Assembly: GCF_014203275.1 (NCBI RefSeq)
Contig: NZ_JACHIP010000002.1
Location: 1,054,001 to 1,118,000, forward strand
Direction of reading: 5' to 3'
From: Granulicella aggregans
Lineage (GTDB): Bacteria; Acidobacteriota; Terriglobia; Terriglobales; Acidobacteriaceae
Length of the DNA: 64,000 bases
Every line of letters starts with the position of its first letter. Position 1 is the stretch's first letter. Below are positions 28,779 through 36,980 of this stretch, one piece after another. The notes below the pieces were generated by a model. That model made no database searches. It was given only the letters and a program-made list of their open reading frames with translations, and had not been told where the DNA came from. Position numbers and translations under genes: made by a program.

Positions 28779-29660
28779 GTGCTATCAAGAAATGTGCGAC
28801 CAGCCATCTTCCTCTCACTCCTGCTCTCCGGCGTGGCGTCCGCCCAAACCGTCTCCGCTCCCACCCTCACCGGAGCCCTCAACTTCCGCGATCTGGGCGG
28901 CATTCGCACGTCCGACGGCCACGTCGTCCGCAGAGGAAGGATCTATCGCTCCGGCGAACTAAGCCACCTCACCAGCTCAGACTTCGACGCCCTCGCCCCC
29001 CTGCACATCCACTACGTCTTCGATCTGCGCACCGACGCGGAACGCGCCTCCGCTCCCACGCACTGGATCGCAGCACAGCCCGGCGATCAGCCCACCCTGA
29101 TGCCCATCTCCGTAGGCTTCCCCGCGACTGAAGCCCCCTCAAGCTCGATGCGGAAGCTCTTCGCCAACGGCACCAGCCCGGATCAGGTGAAGGACGGCAT
29201 GAAGGCCATCACCGTCCAGATCGCCCTCGACGGAGCCCGGGAGATCGGCACCATCCTCCGCGACCTCGCCACAGGCGACGAACCTGCCATCGTCCACTGC
29301 ACCGCCGGCAAAGATCGCACCGGCATCGTCACAGCGGTCTTGCTCCGCGTCCTCGGAGTTCCCCACGCGACCGTCGAAGCCGACTACCTCCGCAGCAACG
29401 ACGCCGTCCCCGCCCAGATGGCCCGCCTCCAGGCCGCTGCAGTTAGCAGCGCAAAAACCAATCCGCCGAGCCCTTTGGCAAGCCTGCCTCCCGCGTCCGT
29501 ACAGGTGTTGATGGGTGTCGACCCTGGCTATCTCGCAGCAGCCTTCGCCGCCATCGACGCCCGTTACGGCTCCTTCGACAACTACGTCACCCAGAGCTTG
29601 AGGCTCAGCCCCACTGACATCCAGAAACTCCGCGACCGCCTCTTGGACCCACCTAGATAG
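28779..29660 (+). CDS. secreted tyrosine phosphatase (Y_phosphatase3 type)
   Basis: A 293-residue protein with a signal peptide (IFLSLLLSGVASAQ). It has the phosphatase P-loop HCTAGKDRTGI at about residue 173, containing the Cys-X5-Arg catalytic pair. TGALNFRDLGGIRTSDGHVV and RIYRSGELSHLT are the typical first conserved block of bacterial tyrosine/lipid phosphatases related to LipA and MptpB. Start is a GTG. It acts outside the cytoplasm; the substrate could be phosphotyrosine or phosphoinositide. It is monocistronic. Confidence 0.88.
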   Translation: MLSRNVRPAIFLSLLLSGVASAQTVSAPTLTGALNFRDLGGIRTSDGHVVRRGRIYRSGELSHLTSSDFDALAPLHIHYVFDLRTDAERASAPTHWIAAQPGDQPTLMPISVGFPATEAPSSSMRKLFANGTSPDQVKDGMKAITVQIALDGAREIGTILRDLATGDEPAIVHCTAGKDRTGIVTAVLLRVLGVPHATVEADYLRSNDAVPAQMARLQAAAVSSAKTNPPSPLASLPPASVQVLMGVDPGYLAAAFAAIDARYGSFDNYVTQSLRLSPTDIQKLRDRLLDPPR

Positions 29661-29709
29661 AAAGCAGCTGATGAAGCGCTTCAGATATCCCGACAGTACT
29701 CAACAGCGC

Positions 29710-29755
29710 GGATGCCCATCCATACTCGCGTCTTTTGCGAGGATGGGTGGGACGT
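29710..29755 (+). repeat. interspersed repeat, family A variant
   Basis: A diverged copy: ATGCCCATCCATACTCGC, then an eight-base loop region and GCGAGGATGGGTGGGACG. The inner stem has changed to CTCGC/GCGAG. It lies between convergent genes. Confidence 0.6.
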
Positions 29756-29795
29756 ATACCGCTTGAGTAACCGCCGTTCTGCATGACGCACAACA

Positions 29796-30560
29796 CTAGC
29801 TCTTGGCCTTAAGCGGCGCAATCAGTGCCGCGCGAATCTGTCCCAACTGCGCGAACATATCGTGGATCAGGTAGATCTCCCGATCACGCGTCCACGCCTG
29901 GTCAGACTCGACATCGTAGTTCACCGGTAACTGCACCCCGTCCATTACCCACGCATCCATCTCTCTAGCCCGCGAAGTCTCGACACACCGCTTCGAATGA
30001 TCATGATGCCCAATCACGCACACCCGGCCTAGCTTTTTCGCATCCCCGCCCACCATCGTCACGATCGCCTCGGCAACTCCATCCGTACTCAGATATTTGA
30101 CGGAACCATCGGCGGCAACAACCGGATTGATCGCCACCACCTTGCCAATCCCTTCGCGCCCCGTGAGAAAGCTGGCGATCTCCCACTGCGCATAGATCGT
30201 CGCCGCTCCACTCTTACGCTGCGCCTCAATCACCGCCTTCGCCAGCGTCTCGTTCATCGGCCCCGGAGCAGGCGTGGTCGTCCCCGCAGCCGCAGGACGG
30301 TTGCCAAAGGCATACGCAACGATGGTGTGAAATCCCGCAGCCGGTTGCGAAGGCGCATCCCAAGTGAACCCTACATCCAGAAGCACGGGAGCAAGGCTCG
30401 CCGCCACCTTCGGATCGTCAAGCGACTTCGCCAGCGCCTCCTGAAGCTGCGCCGGGAAATTCGTTGGCAACGGGGCAGCGTCAGCCGCACGCGCCGCTGG
30501 CAGCAGCGCCGCTGCAAGGCCAGATTGCAAAAACGATCGACGTCCAGTCATAACAGCCAT
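29796..30560 (-). CDS. Tat-exported protein of unknown function
   Basis: About 254 residues. The N-terminus MTGRRSFLQSGLAAALLPAA is a good twin-arginine signal ending near ARAADA. The rest has no family I can name with confidence. LAKAVIEAQRKSG, GREGIGKVVAINPV and VCVIGHHDHSKRCV alternate like a Rossmann-type alpha/beta fold and loosely recall YdcF/SanA (DUF218) proteins, but the key motifs are not convincing. The ATG at 30560 or 30551 is the better start; the frame is open to 30635. It is convergent with the phosphatase gene. Confidence 0.7.
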   Translation of the reverse strand: MAVMTGRRSFLQSGLAAALLPAARAADAAPLPTNFPAQLQEALAKSLDDPKVAASLAPVLLDVGFTWDAPSQPAAGFHTIVAYAFGNRPAAAGTTTPAPGPMNETLAKAVIEAQRKSGAATIYAQWEIASFLTGREGIGKVVAINPVVAADGSVKYLSTDGVAEAIVTMVGGDAKKLGRVCVIGHHDHSKRCVETSRAREMDAWVMDGVQLPVNYDVESDQAWTRDREIYLIHDMFAQLGQIRAALIAPLKAKS

Positions 30561-30712
30561 TATGGCCGCGTCCCATAAACACAGGTTGACAGGCACCGAT
30601 CGGCCTCGCACCACACCTGCTGTTTTGCTTGTCATTCCCCGAAGGAATCTGCTTTTGCTACTCCTTTGCGGTCACGGGAGAAACGTGGATTCCCTACGGG
30701 AGGGACAAATGC

Positions 30713-30749
30713 AAAAAAACGCCCACCATCGATCTCTCGATGGTGGGCG
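30713..30749 (-). terminator. rho-independent terminator of the rpsF-rpsR-rplI operon
   Basis: A perfect 13-pair stem (CGCCCACCATCGA, loop TCTC, TCGATGGTGGGCG). On the minus strand it is followed by seven T. It lies about 100 bases after the rplI stop, with a family B repeat in between. Confidence 0.85.
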
Positions 30750-30769
30750 GCGTTCATGATACATACGAA

Positions 30770-30833
30770 ACGTTATCTCAACCGAAGCATCGCGGCTTTA
30801 TGCGATGCGAAGTGGAGAGAACCCCCGCATTTG
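30770..30833 (+). repeat. interspersed repeat, family B
   Basis: Flanks GTTATCTCAACCGAA and GAAGTGGAGAGAACCCCC enclose the perfect stem GCATCGC/GCGATGC with loop ggctttat. It sits between rplI and its terminator, so it would be in the 3' untranslated part of the ribosomal mRNA. Confidence 0.8.
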
Positions 30834-30855
30834 TTCTGTTCTTACTCCAAAACGC

Positions 30856-31329
30856 TTACGCTACCGGTGCAGCCTCGGTCTCCGACTCCTCAGCCTTCAC
30901 CGTCACCTTGATGTGGCTGGTGACTTCGCGGTGCAGCTTGATCGGCACGTGGTACTCACCGAGCGACTTCAACGGATCTTCAAGCGAGATCTTGCGGCGG
31001 TCGATGGTGTAGCCCTGCAGTTCGAGCTGGTGAGCGATATCGCCCGACGTGACCGAACCGAAGAGGTGATCGTTCTCGCCCGTCTTGCGCTCGAACGTGA
31101 GCTCAACGTGCGCAAGCGAAGTTGCCAGCGTCTCAGCGGCAGCCTTCTCCTTGGCAGACTTGCGGATAGCCGAGCCCTTCATCTGTTCAATGACGGCGCG
31201 GTTGGCAAGCGTCGCCTCGATGGCGAGCTTACCGGGAAGGAGGTAGTTGCGCCCGTAGCCGTCGGCGACCTTGACGACATCGCCACGGTGGCCCAGCTTG
31301 TTGACGTCTTCTTTCAGAATAACTTCCAT
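30856..31329 (-). CDS. rplI: 50S ribosomal protein L9
   Basis: Large-subunit protein that binds 23S rRNA and helps hold the frame. It opens MEVILKEDVNKLGHRGDVVK and has the family signature GYGRNYLLPGKLA. The long linker helix is followed by a C-terminal domain (FGSVTSGDIAHQL). Length 157 is typical. Last gene of rpsF-rpsR-rplI. The C-terminus is slightly extended with a Glu/Ala-rich tail. Confidence 0.97.
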   Translation of the reverse strand: MEVILKEDVNKLGHRGDVVKVADGYGRNYLLPGKLAIEATLANRAVIEQMKGSAIRKSAKEKAAAETLATSLAHVELTFERKTGENDHLFGSVTSGDIAHQLELQGYTIDRRKISLEDPLKSLGEYHVPIKLHREVTSHIKVTVKAEESETEAAPVA

Positions 31330-31407
31330 TGCAATTCTCCGAATGACTTGTATGCGGAACGAATCCGCGAATCAGTGTTCAGCCAGGTTCTTTGCGCCAG
31401 ACCGCGC

Positions 31408-31773
31408 TTAGAAGCGCGCGGCGAAGGCCAGCAGGGCGATATTGCGCGACTGCTTGATGGCGAGCGAGAGGCGACGCTGGTGACGCGTGCAAACGCCGCT
31501 CAGACGGCGCGGGATGATCTTGCCGCGCTCGGCAACGAAGCCCTGAAGCAGGCGAACATCGCGGTAGCTGATCGAGTCGATCTTCTCCGTGCAGAACTTG
31601 CAGACCTTCTTGCGGCGGAAGAACTTACGGCCGCCAGGGCCGCCTGCGCCAGGAGCGCCGGCAGGACGCGGAGGACGGGGACCGCCGGGTCCGGCATATG
31701 CCGGGCGGGGGCTGGGAGTGTGCTCGCTCGCTGCTGCGGGAGCGGTATTCGGGGTGCTGGTTTCGTCAGCCAT
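31408..31773 (-). CDS. rpsR: 30S ribosomal protein S18
   Basis: The S18 core starts near [12 protein letters not shown] and has [16 protein letters not shown], then [20 protein letters not shown] use the ATG at 31773, preceded by AAAGGGATA; the frame is open to 31857 but upstream of that site it is not conserved. The first 50 residues are a Pro/Gly/Ala-rich extension not found in E. coli S18 (75 residues). CKFC and a later Cys/His pair look like a zinc site. It lies between rpsF and rplI as usual. Confidence 0.96.
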   Translation of the reverse strand: MADETSTPNTAPAAASEHTPSPRPAYAGPGGPRPPRPAGAPGAGGPGGRKFFRRKKVCKFCTEKIDSISYRDVRLLQGFVAERGKIIPRRLSGVCTRHQRRLSLAIKQSRNIALLAFAARF

Positions 31774-31944
31774 GGTGATATCCCTTTCGGATGGTGGAGT
31801 GCCGCCGGGCCGATCCAGACTCGCGGTGGAGTCTCTGAACGTCCTCACATCTTGCATGACAGACGGAATCGGTGGAAGCAGGGTGGAAACTCATGTGCCG
31901 GGCTGCGCAAGCGCGGCCCAGCAAAGAAATCGCGGTCGAAGAAA

Positions 31945-32397
31945 CTAGACTGCGGCGACGGGCTCTGCAGCAGGGGTCTCTTCTGCAACAGGAGCGGCAA
32001 CCGCCGGAGCAGCCGCAACCGGAGCCTGAGGCTGGAACTGTGCGGGCTGTGCACTGCGCTTCACCTTGGTGTCGCGGATCGCCTTCACCTTAGCCAGACG
32101 CTTCTCTTCTTCGTCCATGCGCACGGTGATGAACTTGATGACCTGCTCGGTCACGCGCAGACGGCGCTCGATCTCGGTGATCAGCTTACCCTCAGCAGCG
32201 ATGTTCAGCAGCACGTAGAAGCCGTCGTTGAACTTGCGGACGGTGTAGGCGAGACGTCGGCGGCCCATCTTCTCAACGGACTTCACTTCGCCGCCACCCG
32301 AGGTGACGTTTCCGGAGAATCCTTCGATCAGCTTGTCCAGGTCGGCTTCTTCAACGTCCGGACGGACGATGAACATGATTTCGTAGGTACGATTCAT
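31945..32397 (-). CDS. rpsF: 30S ribosomal protein S6
   Basis: Opens MNRTYEIMFIVRPDVEEADL and has GRRRLAYTVRKFNDGFYVLL, typical of S6, which pairs with S18 in the platform of the small subunit. The ATG at 32397 is the right start, although the frame is open to 32472. After the core (about 100 residues) there is a charged segment and then a long Ala/Pro/Val-rich tail of about 35 residues. First gene of the rpsF-rpsR-rplI operon. Confidence 0.96.
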   Translation of the reverse strand: MNRTYEIMFIVRPDVEEADLDKLIEGFSGNVTSGGGEVKSVEKMGRRRLAYTVRKFNDGFYVLLNIAAEGKLITEIERRLRVTEQVIKFITVRMDEEEKRLAKVKAIRDTKVKRSAQPAQFQPQAPVAAAPAVAAPVAEETPAAEPVAAV

Positions 32398-32488
32398 TCG
32401 TTTACTTCTTTCTGCGAAGTTCTTCTTCGCACCGCGCATGCGTATCCTCTGCACACGACGGTTTGGAATCAACTGCTGCTAACTGCTG

Positions 32489-32537
32489 CCGGGTGCCCCA
32501 CCCATGGCTCGCTTCTGGCCATGGGTGGGATCCCGCC
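32489..32537 (+). repeat. interspersed repeat, family A
   Basis: GGGTGCCCCA flank and a perfect 12-pair stem CCCACCCATGGC/GCCATGGGTGGG with loop tcgcttctg, then ATCCCGCCA. It lies between rpsF and pth and ends two bases before the pth stop. Confidence 0.85.
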
Positions 32538-32538
32538 A

Positions 32539-33141
32539 CTACATCCCCGCATTGCCATTGAACTCGCTCATCGCGGGTCCCGCGCCACGGGTAAAAATCG
32601 TCTCGACCGCCTTCGTAACCCGGTCAAGCACCTCATCCAACACCACAAGCTCCTGCTTGCGGAACGGTGACAGCAGGTAGTCCTTACCACCTGCCTTCAC
32701 CTCGCGTCCACTTTCGAGCGCCGGTTTCCCTACCCCGATCCGTATCCGCGTCCACTCCTCCGTGCCCAGCACCGCGGAGATCGACTTCACCCCGTTGTGC
32801 CCTCCCGCCGAACCACGCTCGCGTATGCGAATGCTGCCCAGCGGAATTGCCAGTTCGTCGTAGAGAACAACCAGGTCCTCTGCCATCCGTTCCGGCCCAA
32901 TCTCTAACTCCCGCAACAGGGCGGCTACCGAAAGCCCACTCAGGTTCATGAAGGTCTCGGGCTTAGCCAGCAGAACTTCCTGCCCCGCAAACCTTGCCTT
33001 CGCCGTAAGAGCCCTGCCCCGCCGGTTGGCAATCGTCACGCCGCAATCCTCCGCGATGCGATCGACCGCCAGAAACCCGGCGTTATGCGGTGTGAACTGA
33101 TACTCGATACCGGGGTTGCCGAGACCGACAATCAGCTTCAC
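32539..33141 (-). CDS. pth: peptidyl-tRNA hydrolase
   Basis: Frees tRNA from peptidyl-tRNA that drops off the ribosome. The N-terminus MKLIVGLGNPGIEYQFTPHN holds the catalytic His (about 20). LAKPETFMNLSG and VLYDELAIPLGSIRIRERGS, then GGHNGVKSI are the standard blocks. Length 200 is usual. It is downstream of rplY on the same strand; a repeat pair lies between them. Confidence 0.97.
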   Translation of the reverse strand: MKLIVGLGNPGIEYQFTPHNAGFLAVDRIAEDCGVTIANRRGRALTAKARFAGQEVLLAKPETFMNLSGLSVAALLRELEIGPERMAEDLVVLYDELAIPLGSIRIRERGSAGGHNGVKSISAVLGTEEWTRIRIGVGKPALESGREVKAGGKDYLLSPFRKQELVVLDEVLDRVTKAVETIFTRGAGPAMSEFNGNAGM

Positions 33142-33197
33142 GTCCTAATTCCTCACTACAGCAAAATCTAAGCCAGATGCCGCAGACCCCAACCCTT

Positions 33198-33296
33198 GTC
33201 ATCCTTCGACGAAGTCGGAGGATCTGCTTGCCTCGTTTGCGCCACGAAAGCCCGGGTGCCCCACCCATCGCAGTTTCACCGCGATGGGTGGGACGT
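33198..33296 (+). repeat. repeat pair: family C-like and family A
   Basis: At 33198-33230, GTCATCCTTCGACGAAGTCG and GAGGATC form a C-like element. At 33253-33296 a family A copy has the 12-pair stem CCCACCCATCGC/GCGATGGGTGGG and loop agtttcacc. That loop is the one used by family B copies. Confidence 0.75.
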
Positions 33297-33325
33297 AAAC
33301 GCTCACCCGGCAAAACCAGAGCCGC

Positions 33326-34003
33326 TTACTTCTTCTTAGCGTCCGCAGCCGGTGCAGCGGCAGCAGCGTCCGTCTTACCCTTCTTCGCTACTTCAGGCTC
33401 AGCCACAGCAGCAACCTCAGCAACAGCCTCTTCCTTCATCGCCACAACGTGAGCGACAGTCGCATTCTCTTCGCCGAGGTACTTGATGCTGCCCGAATGC
33501 GGCAGGTCCGACAGGTGGATCACGCCATTCAGCTCAAGCGTGGTCACATCGACATCGAGGTGGCTCGGGATATCGCCCGGGAGGCACTCGATCTCAACCT
33601 CGCGCATGACATGCTCGAGAATACCGCCCTGGGCCTTGACTCCCGCAGGGATACCCACCAGAACCACCGGCACCGAGACGCGCATCATCTTATTCATCGC
33701 AATGCGCTTCAAGTCGATGTGCAGCAGCTTGCCCTTGATGGGCTCGTTCTGCCAATCAACGATCATCGCCTTAACCAGCGAAGCGCCTTCGACGTTCAAG
33801 TCGAAGATGGTGTTGTGCCCGGACTCGGAGTGCAGAATCTTGGTGATGACCTTCGGGTCGACGGTGACCGCAACAGCGTCCTGGCCTGCGCCATAAACCA
33901 CTGCGGGAATCTTGCCAGCTACACGAACGCGACGAGCTGCATTTTTGTTGAACTTACCCTCGCGCGGAGTTGCGACGACGGCATCAAAAGTGGGGTTTGC
34001 CAT
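33326..34003 (-). CDS. rplY: 50S ribosomal protein L25 (CTC form)
   Basis: Binds 5S rRNA. Residues 1-95 form the L25 domain (RVAGKIPAVVYGAGQDAVAV) and the rest the CTC beta domain (VSVPVVLVGIPAGVKAQGGI, then EIECLPGDIPSHLDVDV). The C-terminus is a 35-residue Ala/Glu/Lys-rich tail. It lies between prs and pth as in many bacteria. Confidence 0.95.
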   Translation of the reverse strand: MANPTFDAVVATPREGKFNKNAARRVRVAGKIPAVVYGAGQDAVAVTVDPKVITKILHSESGHNTIFDLNVEGASLVKAMIVDWQNEPIKGKLLHIDLKRIAMNKMMRVSVPVVLVGIPAGVKAQGGILEHVMREVEIECLPGDIPSHLDVDVTTLELNGVIHLSDLPHSGSIKYLGEENATVAHVVAMKEEAVAEVAAVAEPEVAKKGKTDAAAAAPAADAKKK

Positions 34004-34088
34004 GATGTTTCATTCCTTTCGGGCACGGAGTTGAGCTCCGCTCCCTTTGCTCATTTGCTACGAGCTCTTTCCTCGCGGCTGTAAAAAA

Positions 34089-35201
34089 CTAGTTGAACAG
34101 CGTACTTACGCTGGTCTCCATATGAATGCTCTCAATCGCCCGGCCCAAAAGCCCCGCAACCGAAAGCACCTTGATCTTCGACACCTTCTGCGCATCCTCA
34201 CGCAGCGGAATCGTATTCGTCACGACCACTTCCTTCAGTCGTGATGCTGCGATACGTTCTACCGCCGGGCCCGAAAGCACGGCATGGCTTGCGCACGCAT
34301 AAACCTCTTCGGCACCCTGCGCCAGCAACGCATCGGCAGTCTTCACCAGCGTTCCAGCCGTGTCGATAATGTCGTCGAGTATCAGGCAGGTTCGCCCGCG
34401 CACATCGCCGATAACATTCATCACTTCCGTGACGTTGATGTCCGTCCGCCGCTTGTCCACAATGGCGAGCGGAACATCCAACTTCTTCGCAAAGAAGCGC
34501 GCTCGTTCCACGCCTCCCGCATCCGGTGAAACCACGGTCAGGTTCGGCAGCTTCATGTCCCGGAAGTAGCTCACCAGCACCGGGCTGGCGAATAAGTGAT
34601 CGACCGGGATATTGAAGAAGCCCTGAATCTGTGCCGCGTGCAAATCAACCAGCAAAGCCCGGTTAGCTCCCGCCGTAGTCAGCAGATCGGCCACCAGCTT
34701 CGAGGTGATCGCGACTCTCGGCCTGTCCTTGCGGTCCTGCCTGGCGTAGCCGTAGTACGGAATCACCACGGTGATCCTGCCAGCTGATGCGCGCTTCAGC
34801 GCGTCCATCATGATCAGCAGTTCAATCAAGTGCTGGTCCACAGGAAAACATGTGGGCTGAATCAGGAACACGTCCGCACCGCGAACGTTTTCTAAAAGTT
34901 GAAAGTGGACCTCGCCATCCGAGAAGCGCTGCAGCCGGGTCTCACCCAGCGGAACGCCGACAAACTTGCAGACTTCCTCTGCAAGCTCCCGGTTCGAGGT
35001 TCCTGAAAAGATCTTGAAGCGCCTGTCCTCGCCCAGCTTCCCGGATTTTTTCTTCTCGGGGCTGGACGCGACCAGTCTTTGTCCACTAAAGGAAGACGCG
35101 CCTGACGCACTCGGCGTCGCTGCAGGCAAAGAGTTCGTTTCTGTCTCTTCTGCCTGCGCTGAAATAGGGGAAAGAACCGCAGTCGTGTCTTGATTATTCA
35201 C
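34089..35201 (-). CDS. prs: ribose-phosphate pyrophosphokinase
   Basis: Makes PRPP from ribose 5-phosphate and ATP for nucleotide, His and Trp synthesis. Core motifs are FSGTSNRELAEEVCKFVGV, FSDGEVHFQLLENVRG, IPYYGYARQDRKDRPRVAI, VDLHAAQIQGFF and the PRPP loop LILDDIIDTAGTL. About 62 residues rich in Ser, Ala and Glu precede the core; I see no internal ATG or GTG that would remove them, so the extension may be real. The 280 bases upstream to tRNA-Gln hold no gene. It precedes rplY on the minus strand. Confidence 0.96.
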   Translation of the reverse strand: MNNQDTTAVLSPISAQAEETETNSLPAATPSASGASSFSGQRLVASSPEKKKSGKLGEDRRFKIFSGTSNRELAEEVCKFVGVPLGETRLQRFSDGEVHFQLLENVRGADVFLIQPTCFPVDQHLIELLIMMDALKRASAGRITVVIPYYGYARQDRKDRPRVAITSKLVADLLTTAGANRALLVDLHAAQIQGFFNIPVDHLFASPVLVSYFRDMKLPNLTVVSPDAGGVERARFFAKKLDVPLAIVDKRRTDINVTEVMNVIGDVRGRTCLILDDIIDTAGTLVKTADALLAQGAEEVYACASHAVLSGPAVERIAASRLKEVVVTNTIPLREDAQKVSKIKVLSVAGLLGRAIESIHMETSVSTLFN

Positions 35202-35485
35202 GTGAAACCCTCCAGGCTGGTTGACCTTGGTAGTTCCTGCTGCTTGGTCTGTTCATGCAGCCTTGTCGCGGCTGCACACTTCGGTACAAAGAGAAGCATC
35301 TGTTGCGATCGAAACTCTGTTGCGAAAAGTAAGACTTGTGGCCCTTCAAACTTCGGTACATCCGCCAGCGCTGTTTTCGCCGGCCAAAAACCTGTTCAAC
35401 CTCTGCGGCATGTTGCTGCCGTGAAACGGTCCCTAAGTGTTGCCCGCCCGCAGAAGACCTCGAAGAGGTCTGGCGGTCGATAGTT

Positions 35486-35559
35486 TGGTTGGGCGACTAG
35501 GATTCGAACCTAGATAAAGAGCTTCAAAGGCTCCGGACCTACCATTGATCGATCGCCCA
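35486..35559 (-). tRNA. tRNA-Gln(UUG)
   Basis: On the minus strand the acceptor stem is TGGGCGA with TCGCCCA, then A and encoded CCA. The anticodon loop CTTTGAA gives UUG. The T-arm is CTAGG-TTCGAAT-CCTAG. It lies between ispE and prs, an arrangement known from acidobacteria and proteobacteria. Confidence 0.96.
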
Positions 35560-35602
35560 ATAATCTCCGGAACCCGCCTGTTGAAGACGGCCGCCGGAAA
35601 AA

Positions 35603-36850
35603 TTACCCTGCGAACATTGTGCGCCAGTAAGCCGTTCGGGGCAAGGTGTGAGTAATCACCGCCTTGCATCCTAAAGCCTGCACGCGTTGTTGAGCCGCGA
35701 TGGCATCCGCCATGGACCGGTAAAGTCCAAACAGCGCCGAACCCGAACCCGAGAGCGCAGCGTACAACGCAGGGCCACTCGAATCGGCACCATCCAGCGA
35801 ACCTGAACCCGCATTGGCGGACTCATTCTGCCGGATACCCATCAATTGACGCTTGATTTCACGCAGGGAGGGGTGGATCGGAAAGACGACCTTTTCAAAG
35901 TCGTTTTCTATCCCGGTGCGGACAAGCGCGAGAAGAGTATTCTCGGCAAGATCTGTTTGCAATTGGCCTATAGATTGATCGAACTCGCCCGCTTTTTTCT
36001 CGGCGCGACCCTGAGTCTCTATTCCATACTCAGTAGATTGTGTTCCAGGCTTGCAAAAGATACCGGATGTGCCAGGCTCGGCATATGTAGAAGCCAGAGC
36101 GCAACTCAACTCACTTAGAGTATCGCGACCTGTGGATTCCGTCAACCCCCCTGAATTAGCGGCGAAATCTGTGCCCAAACCCGTACTTAAACCTGTGCCC
36201 CATTCATCGCGCCTTTGTCTTTCGCGATGAGTGGGTCCGCTACCAAAGTCAGTGGGTGAACCACCATCAACTCCCCCGCCCCCCAACCCATCCCAATCCC
36301 GAAAAGCCTGTGGCGTAGAAACCCCTACCTCCGGCAGAGCCATCACGCAGATCGTCTCCGGCAAATCTGGCAGCGGATACACCTGCTCCCCCCGCCCAAG
36401 CCCCAGCACCGATCCCCCCAGCAAAAACAGAGGCACATCCGAACCGACGCTAGCCGCCAACTCCATCCGCTCCGGCCCCGGCAGCGCCACCCCAAGCTCC
36501 TTCTCCAACCCCATCAACGCCGCCGCCGCATTCGCCGATCCCGCGCCCATCCCGCCCTGCACCGGCAAGTTCTTCTGGATCCGGATCTTTACGGTAGCCG
36601 TCACACCCATCCGCTCCAGGCACCGCTCCACCATCTTCCAGGCCGTATTCCGGTTATCCCCCGGCACCCACGGATGATTCGAAGTCAGCACAATCGACGT
36701 CTCTGGGGAACGAGTCGCAGCTACCGTCACCACATCACGCAGCGCCAGCGTCTGGTACATGGTCGTCAGACCATGAAACCCATCCGCCCGCGCTGGCCCA
36801 ATCGCCAGCCCCAGGTTGATCTTCGAAAACGAGCGAACATGCGTTGCCAT
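35603..36850 (-). CDS. ispE: 4-diphosphocytidyl-2-C-methyl-D-erythritol kinase with insert
   Basis: GHMP kinase of the MEP isoprenoid pathway. It has the substrate block FSKINLGL, the ATP loop PVQGGMGAGSANAAAAL (about 96-112), GSDVPLFLLGGSVLG, and the C-terminal LSGSGSALFGLY. At 415 residues it is about 120 longer than usual. The extra part lies between about residues 190 and 312, replaces a surface region before DFEKVVFPIHPSL, and includes residues GPTHRERQRRDEWGT (about 205-219), which are the translation of a family A repeat at 36195-36243. The frame is kept throughout. Whether the enzyme still folds around it is unknown, but the core motifs are intact and the pathway is essential. Confidence 0.92.
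   Translation of the reverse strand: MATHVRSFSKINLGLAIGPARADGFHGLTTMYQTLALRDVVTVAATRSPETSIVLTSNHPWVPGDNRNTAWKMVERCLERMGVTATVKIRIQKNLPVQGGMGAGSANAAAALMGLEKELGVALPGPERMELAASVGSDVPLFLLGGSVLGLGRGEQVYPLPDLPETICVMALPEVGVSTPQAFRDWDGLGGGGVDGGSPTDFGSGPTHRERQRRDEWGTGLSTGLGTDFAANSGGLTESTGRDTLSELSCALASTYAEPGTSGIFCKPGTQSTEYGIETQGRAEKKAGEFDQSIGQLQTDLAENTLLALVRTGIENDFEKVVFPIHPSLREIKRQLMGIRQNESANAGSGSLDGADSSGPALYAALSGSGSALFGLYRSMADAIAAQQRVQALGCKAVITHTLPRTAYWRTMFAG
36195..36243 (+). repeat. family A repeat inside ispE
   Basis: GTGCCCCATTCATCGC, a loop gcctttgtctt, then GCGATGAGTGGGTCCGC. It has the same 12-pair hairpin as other family A copies. It lies wholly inside the ispE frame and adds no stop. Confidence 0.85.
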
Positions 36851-36886
36851 GACTTTCCCAGTCTACGGTAAGAAAACCCTGTTCCC

Positions 36887-36955
36887 GAGCAACGCGAGAG
36901 CCACGCGAAGCGGTATACACGTCACGAAGTGACCGCCCCGCGCGCAGCGGGCTCG
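36887..36955 (+). repeat. interspersed repeat, family D
   Basis: Shares CGCGAAGCGGTATA, then GTCACGAAGTGACCGCC and a GC-rich CGCGCAG end with the copy at 43661-43741. GTCACgaaGTGAC is a small palindrome. It lies between the 203-residue protein gene and ispE. Confidence 0.7.
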
Positions 36956-36980
36956 TCCGGCAGGACAGGTGCCGGCTCGA

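Noticed and set aside
30805..32670. 621-codon plus-strand frame across rplI, rpsR and rpsF
   Set aside because: Antisense of three ribosomal protein genes; it even runs through their intergenic gaps and a repeat.
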